In this document: positions 58,976-64,000 of the stretch, in pieces
How the letters are laid out: every line of letters starts with the position of its first letter
Position numbering within the stretch: position 1 is the first letter of the stretch
Origin: Micropterus salmoides
Lineage: Eukaryota > Chordata > Actinopteri > Centrarchiformes > Centrarchidae
DNA length: 64,000 nucleotides
Reading direction: 5' to 3'
NCBI RefSeq assembly: GCF_014851395.1
Contig: NW_024040707.1
Location: forward strand, 5,330,349-5,394,348
Notes under the pieces: generated by a model
Seen by the model: the letters and a program-made list of their open reading frames with translations, nothing else
What the model was told of the DNA's origin: nothing
The model's database searches: none
Program-made: the position numbers and the translations under genes

Positions 58976-59136
58976 TTTACATTACATTTATTCATTTAGC
59001 TGACACTTTTCTCCAAAGCAACTTACAATTGCTAGTCTTGCTCAGGGGACACATTTGTGGATGTGTCACAGAGGGGGATTGAAGCTGGGTCTCACACCAT
59101 AGGCATTTGTCTTATCCACTGCCCAATCACCACCCC
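58976..59136 (-). mobile_element. tRNA-derived SINE, internally deleted
   Basis: This is the same family and orientation as 49458-49650. The minus strand has a head with TGGGCAGTGGATAAGAC and B-box-like region, and the tail TTGTAAGTTGCTTTGGAGAA then GTGTCAGCTAAATGAATAAA. About 40 bp present in the other copy (the GCACTCCTCTGG block) are missing here. Confidence 0.8.
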
Positions 59137-59569
59137 ACATTATGACAGAAGACAATGAAATCTAATAATGAGACAAACGCAGTACAAAGCTGTCTAGATT
59201 AATATTAAAATCACCTACAATAATTACTTTCTGTTGATTTAAACTGATATGGACCAGGAGTGGGGTAAACTATAACAAATATGATATGCTGTAGTATTTT
59301 CCAGTTTGGATGTGAAAGACTAAGAACAACGCAATCGCATTAGTTTTCTCTCCTTTATGATTTAAGAACAGGTGCAAAAAAAAACGGTTTTGCCAGGATA
59401 TTCATTCTGTTCTATACATTATTTTCCATCTGTGAAACAGGTTTTATTTTTCTGATTTATGAAGTTCTTCTCACTAAGACCGCTCCCTCTCTTCATTCAC
59501 TCTCTACCTTCATTAAGCCAGGGAGGAGGGGCCAACTTTAAATCCTTTGTTTACAGACATCAATTGACA

Positions 59570-60030
59570 TATCCTACTCATTATGCATTTAAGTACATTT
59601 TGAGTACTTGTACTATACTTGAGATTTTCCATTTTATGCTACTTTATTATATTTTGGAAGCCAATATTGTACTTTTTACTCAACTGCTTTATTTGCTGCA
59701 TTAGTTACTTGTTACTTAAGAATAATGCAAAATATAAATCAGCTAATATATGATGATGTATTATTATGGATTAAGTTACCCAAAGTAAAGTAGTTTAAAT
59801 TAGCTCTACCATTACCACCTGTAACATTAGATTGCTTACACATTAATTCATCAAAAGTTATAATCCAATAATATAATATGCATCTTTCTAAAATGGGCTA
59901 TATTGCATAATGAGTACTTTTACTTTGGCATTTTAATATATTTTGATTCTAATACTTTTGTACTTTTCCTGAAGTAAACTTCTGAATGCAGGTCTTTTGC
60001 TTGAGCATTTTAAAACTGTTGTATTGCTAT
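59570..60030. repeat. AT-rich interspersed repeat
   Basis: Words such as AAGTACATTTTGAGTACTTG, ACTTTTTACT, GAGTACTTTTACTT and AATACTTTTGTACTTTTCCT, ending GAATGCAGGTCTTTTGCTTG, match a repeat I recall as common in fish genomes. The ends and class (possibly a hAT-type MITE) are uncertain. Confidence 0.5.
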
Positions 60031-60050
60031 GGCTTTTAAAGTGAAATATA

Positions 60051-60930
60051 CACTGCTCAAAAAAATAAAGAGAACACTAAAATAACACATTGTAGATCTG
60101 AATGAATGAAATAATCTCATTAAATACTCCTTTCTTTACATAGTTGAATGTGCTGACAACAAAATCACACAAAAATTATCAATGGAAATCAAATTTATCA
60201 ACCCATGGAGGTCTGGATTTGGAGTCACACTCAAAGTGGAAAACCACACTACCGGCCGATCCAACTTTGATGTAATGTCCTTAAAACAAGTCAAAATGAG
60301 GCTCAGTAGTGTGTATGGCCTCCACGTGCCTGTATGACCTCCCTAAAATGCCTGGGCATGCTCCTGATGAGGTGGCGGGTGGTCTCCTGAGGGAGGCCAA
60401 CTCCTGGACAGTCTGTGGTGCAATGTGGCGTTGGTGGATGGAGCGAGACATGATATCCCAGATGTGCTCAATTGGATTCAGGTCTGGGGAACGGGCGGGC
60501 CAGTCCATAGCATTAATGCCTTCCTCTTGCAGGAACTGCTGACACACTCTAGCCACATGAGGTCTAGCATTGTCTTGCATTAGGAGGAACCCAGGGCCAA
60601 CCGCACTAGCATATGGTCTCATAAGGTGTCTGAGGATCTCATCTCGGTACCTAATGGCAGTCAGGCTACCTCTGGCAAGCACACGGAGGGCTGTGCGGCC
60701 CCCTAAAGAAATGCCACCCCACACCATTACTGACCCACTGCCAAACCAGTCATGCAGAACCACTCCTTTATTGGGGGTGTCTTGCTAATTGCCTATAATT
60801 TCCACCTGTTGTCTATTCCATTTGCACAACAGCATGTGAAATATATTGTTAATCAGTGTTGCTTCCTAAGTGGACAGTTTGATTTCACAGGAGTGTGATT
60901 GACTTGGAGTTACATTGTGTTGTTTAAGTG
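60051..60930 (-). mobile_element. Tc1-like transposon, deletion derivative missing one end
   Basis: The left end CACTGCTCAAAAAAATAAAG starts at 60051 directly after a TA at 60049-60050. The transposase lies on the minus strand (60763-60281). The opposite end should close with the inverse of this sequence, but the element stops at TTGTGTTGTTTAAGTG (60930) and runs straight into CCCCCCCACACACA of the next repeat, so about 25 bp of the terminal repeat are lost. The N-terminal two-thirds of the transposase is also deleted, between about 60764 and 60790. Confidence 0.85.
60281..60763 (-). pseudogene. C-terminal part of a Tc1-like transposase
   Basis: The 160-codon frame contains GSVMVWGGISLGGRTALRVL, GFLLMQDNARPHVARVCQ with the second catalytic Asp, and ARSPDLNPIEHIWDIMSRSI with the catalytic Glu. 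The DNA-binding domains and the first Asp are absent. After TVQELA the reading no longer matches the usual QVWEEIP...SMPRR ending, indicating a frameshift near the C-terminus. It is thus a non-autonomous copy. The family differs from that of the element at 39.2-40.8 kb, as both the terminal repeats and the protein differ. Confidence 0.88.
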
Positions 60931-61615
60931 CCCCCCCACACACACACACTCTACGTTCTCTCCCTCTCTACACAACCTCATCCCATTATTGCATGTTACT
61001 AACTCAACTTCTCCACTTTCCGGTAGTCTTGTGCTTTCTCGTCCCTCTCCTCTCTCCTCCTATCACTTCCTGCAGGTTTTCTGGCTCTGGAGCTGTGGAG
61101 TCTGGATCTGTGGTTGCGAGTCATCTGCTGACCCCGTGTTCCTGCTCGACACCCTCCTCTACAACTATTGTTACTAGTCCTATTGTTATTATTGTTATTA
61201 TAATCATTAACATTATGATTATTATCATCAACACTACTATAAATATCTATACCATTTTTCATTTAGTCTATGGCGACATCACCTTTACTGTCTGTACCTC
61301 TGTGTGTATATTGTGTAGGCTGCCTCCCTCCCCTCTCTCTCTTTCTCTCTGTGTTCCTCTCTCTCTCTCTCTCTCTCCCCCCTTCACCCTCAACCGGTCG
61401 AGGCAGATGGCCGCCAACCCTGAGCCATGGTTTCTGCCTCTTAAAAGGAAGTTTTTCCTTGCCTCTGTCGTCTAGTGCTTGCTCTTGGTGGGAATTGTTG
61501 GGCTTCTGTAAATATCATCACAGAGTATGGTCTACATCTGCTCTTTTATGAAAAGCGCTGTGAGATAACTGTTGTTGTGATTTGGCGCTGTATAAATCAA
61601 ATTGAATTGAATTAA
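60931..61615 (+). mobile_element. Long SINE-like fish repeat
   Basis: It starts with a C run and CA array, continues TTTTCTGGCTCTGGAGCTGT and GTGTTCCTGCTCGACACCCT, an ATT-rich stretch and a (CT)n run (61327-61380). It ends with CAACCGGTCGAGGCAGATGG, TTAAAAGGAAGTTTTTCCTT and GATTTGGCGCTGTATAAATC then AAATTGAATTGAATT. The tail is shared with many fish interspersed repeats. Several plus frames cross it but have no domain. It abuts the truncated Tc1-like element, so one event probably removed that end. Confidence 0.7.
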
Positions 61616-63360
61616 ACATAGCAATAAACAAGAAATACAGATAAAGGGAAGATTAAAAACACTGACAATAATACAGTTCAGTCAGGACAACTTTACCAAA
61701 GAATGTTATTTGCGCTGCAGTGGTTTGGCAGAATGGCTGTGTTCTCAGACCCCCTACATAGAAAGTCTTAAGGCAGGGAAAGCACACCCCTCTGCCCTTT
61801 CACATGCCTACTTGAAAAGCCATAAGGTAGGGAGAGAACCTCCCTGCCCATCAATGTGCATACAATGAAAGCTCGAGGCAGAGAGAGCAGTAGCTAAGAC
61901 CCCCTAGGGGTACAGAACAGAGCAGCATCAATAAGAACAGAAATATATTGATTGGTCAGGAATATCTTGAAAGGAGGAGCTGGGGTGGTGGTTTACAAAC
62001 AGCTCGCAGAGAAAGAACAGCTTAAATAGGGCTTCTTGTATGGCCTATGAATGCTAAGAGGGGAATTAGCTGAGCTGTCTGTGGGCTGACTTTGACATGG
62101 GCTGCTATTAGCTGATGTGCTGGGATTGTGAGCTTAGCTTGACTTCGTTGCCTGCCTGAATAAACGCTAATCTCAATTAAATGAGATGAAACATGAAAAA
62201 ACATTTTGCTGTGATTTAGCTGTCCAATCGCTAATGAAGCTCACTCTCCTCTTAAAATTGTCTCAGTCCCATTGACTGTCTCAAGATTCCCAAATTTGAT
62301 ATTTTACCTCTATTTTTCTTGAGCACCAGGCTCAGTGTAGAGGCAAAACAGAGAATGGGAGGCATTTTGAGGAGCTGAGCAATTAAAAGCAAGAACTCCC
62401 ACAACATGTCAACACTTCTAACTTAATCAGGACTTTCTTTCATAGGGCCTTCATCAGGAAAGTGGAGGTTGTCAAGGAAGAGCTAAAAAAGTTAGGTGTA
62501 AAAAAAAGACTTTATTGCCCAAGACTTTTCACCTATTGAAATTGAAAAGTCTTAAGAGATGTAAAACTCCAAATGGTCCCCACATAGTCAGAAGTCTAAG
62601 GGCACACGCGTATTTTTTGTTTTTTCTATATTCATGAACTGGCTTAATTATTCCTTGAACCATATTTGACTTGACCCCCCCCCAGATCTATTACAATAAT
62701 CCAATATTCTGTTTTGTATGCTGTGAAGAGCAGCCAAAATGTCCTCAAGAGTGAAATGTTGTCAGAACACACACACACACACACACATACATACATACAT
62801 TTCATTTCACATTTCATTTTCCTGCTCTTGCCTTGTCGTCAGGGCTTCAGTTTGTACTTTGAGAGGTGTGAAATGAGAAAGGCTCTCCATCCCACTGTGT
62901 GTCTAAATGAAACGAGGCTCTATTAACCAACTGCTATAATCCTTATTATACAGGGGGTGGCTTCTGTCAAGTAATCTGATTGGCTCAAGGCACACACATA
63001 TGATAATTCCTGTAAAGCCTGACTGGTCTTACCTCACTGCTTGATGGGTCGAATCTCGTGTTAACAATGGATCATCCTAACAAGTGTCACAGGAGTGCCC
63101 TCACTGTCTTCACATATTTCATGTTTTAGCCATGTGGCCCTAATCAGAGTTGACAAATACCCGCAATAGAAGGCAATGGTTGAACTCTACAGTCATGTGA
63201 GTAAAAGTGTCCTGCATGAATATTTCAAAAACATACATGAAGCAACAAAAGACCACAATGTAAATGGTTGTCTGCAGAGAAAAGTAATGGTTTCTTCCCT
63301 TACAAACAAATGGGGCACACCAAGCCCAGGTGGTTCCAGTTCTGCAATTTATATAGTGTG
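61616..63360. other. Intergenic DNA, no gene recognised
   Basis: A (CA)n(CATA)n microsatellite lies at 62767-62800 and a short phrase (AGACCCCCTA) recurs near 61748 and 61899. No motif-bearing frame is present. Confidence 0.45.
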
Positions 63361-63364
63361 AGAC

Positions 63365-64000
63365 AATTTGATTCTATTCTAAACCTGGAGGACATAATAC
63401 AACATCTGAAATCCTCCTCATGCTGACTTGATATTCGGCCAACAGGTTTTTTCAAAATTGTTTCTAAATGCATGGCCTCAGATCTACTACAAATTGTCAA
63501 CATGTCTCTCCTCTCAGGTTTTTTCCCACAGGCCCTGAAAACTGCAGTCATTAAGGCACTCTTAAAAAAGAGCAATCTAGACAGGTCACTAATGAGCAAT
63601 TATAGGCCCATATCAAATCTCCCATTTTTAAGTAAAATCATTGAAAAGCTAAGCTGTTTTTCAACAGCTTAGTGCTTTCTTGACACTAAATAACTGTTAC
63701 GATGTCTTCCAGTCAGATTTTCAACCACACCACAGCACTGAGACGGCTCTTGTTAAGGTCTTCAATGACATCCATTTAAACACTGACAGTGGTAGAATAT
63801 AAGTCCGAGTATTATTGGATCTCAGTGCTGCATTCGACACAGTCGACCATAATGTATTACTAGACAGACTTGAAAACTGGGTTGGACTTTCTGGCACAGT
63901 ACTAAACTGGTTTGAATCCTACTTAAAGGACAGGGACTACTTTGTGTCTATAGGTAATCACACATCTGAGCTGACATAAATGACGTGGAGTTCCCCAAGG
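63365..64000 (+). mobile_element. L2-type LINE reverse transcriptase, runs off the window
   Basis: The plus strand reads a degraded DIIQHLKSSS...LDIRPTGFF, then KCMASDLLQIVNMSLLSGFF, PQALKTAVIKALLKKSNLD and SNYRPISNLPFLSKIIEKL (RT fingers). After a frameshift near 63665 come a QSDFQPHHSTETALVKVFND piece, LLDLSAAFDTVDHNVLLDRL with the first catalytic Asp, and SGTVLNWFESYLKDRDYFVS. A stop precedes a frameshifted GVPQ at the window end. The YADD core lies outside. It is a different subfamily from the L2 copy at 21.4-22.4 kb. Confidence 0.85.

Noticed and set aside
61270..61551. Plus-strand frames across the CT-rich stretch
   Set aside because: They are compositional frames within a known type of fish interspersed repeat.

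Overview
This window reads as nuclear DNA of a teleost fish, probably a spiny-rayed one. It is AT-rich and carries many fish-type repeats: Tc1-like elements, L2/Rex1-type LINE remnants, tRNA-derived SINEs whose tail resembles the fish 'CTTTGGATAAAAGCGTCAGC' type, GATG-tailed repeats and many CA/GT microsatellites. I see no prokaryotic operons, no CRISPR array and no rRNA or free tRNA genes. Family names come from pattern recognition of translated motifs; no database was searched.

The one convincing host gene is a complete intron-free coding region at 42777-43784 (+), a 335-residue rhodopsin-class receptor that matches the neuropeptide B/W receptor NPBWR2 in its motifs. A GA-rich, CRE-containing segment and splice-like sites at 41040-42776 suggest a promoter and two 5'UTR exons. 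A 355-bp MITE sits about 145 bp after the stop codon.

Layout. 1-4.1 kb: nothing recognisable. 4.2-8.1 kb: two copies of an unnamed repeat and three L2-type 3' ends. 8.1-12.0 kb: nothing recognised. 12.06-15.70 kb: an element with long inverted ends, holding a THAP-like two-exon remnant and a 512-bp solo LTR. 16.7-17.8 kb: an L2 tail and a 290-bp MITE. 19.5-27.9 kb: at least four decayed pieces of one family of IS630/Tc1-like DDE transposons in both orientations, interrupted by an L2 LINE (21.4-22.4 kb) and by a likely 317-bp solo LTR (23300-23616). 31.7-32.9 kb: a decayed Ty3/gypsy element. 35.1-35.8 kb: a LINE endonuclease fragment. 37.6-38.5 kb: an unusual GATATC/ACTAGT minisatellite-like tract. 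39.19-40.80 kb: a full-length but broken Tc1 element just upstream of the receptor. 43.9-51.0 kb: receptor 3' flank with MITEs and SINEs. 51.9-55.3 kb: a near full-span LINE with its RT catalytic motif deleted. 55.3-55.8 kb: a degenerate GCTGCAGCTCAGC repeat. 57.2-58.7 kb: a possible LTR-element remnant. 58.98-61.6 kb: a SINE, an AT-rich repeat, a Tc1-like deletion derivative and a long SINE-like repeat. 63.36 kb to the end: an L2 LINE RT that runs off the window.

No set of genes here works together as a pathway. The interest lies in the receptor gene and in the nested history of the mobile elements. None of the transposases or reverse transcriptases I can read is intact.
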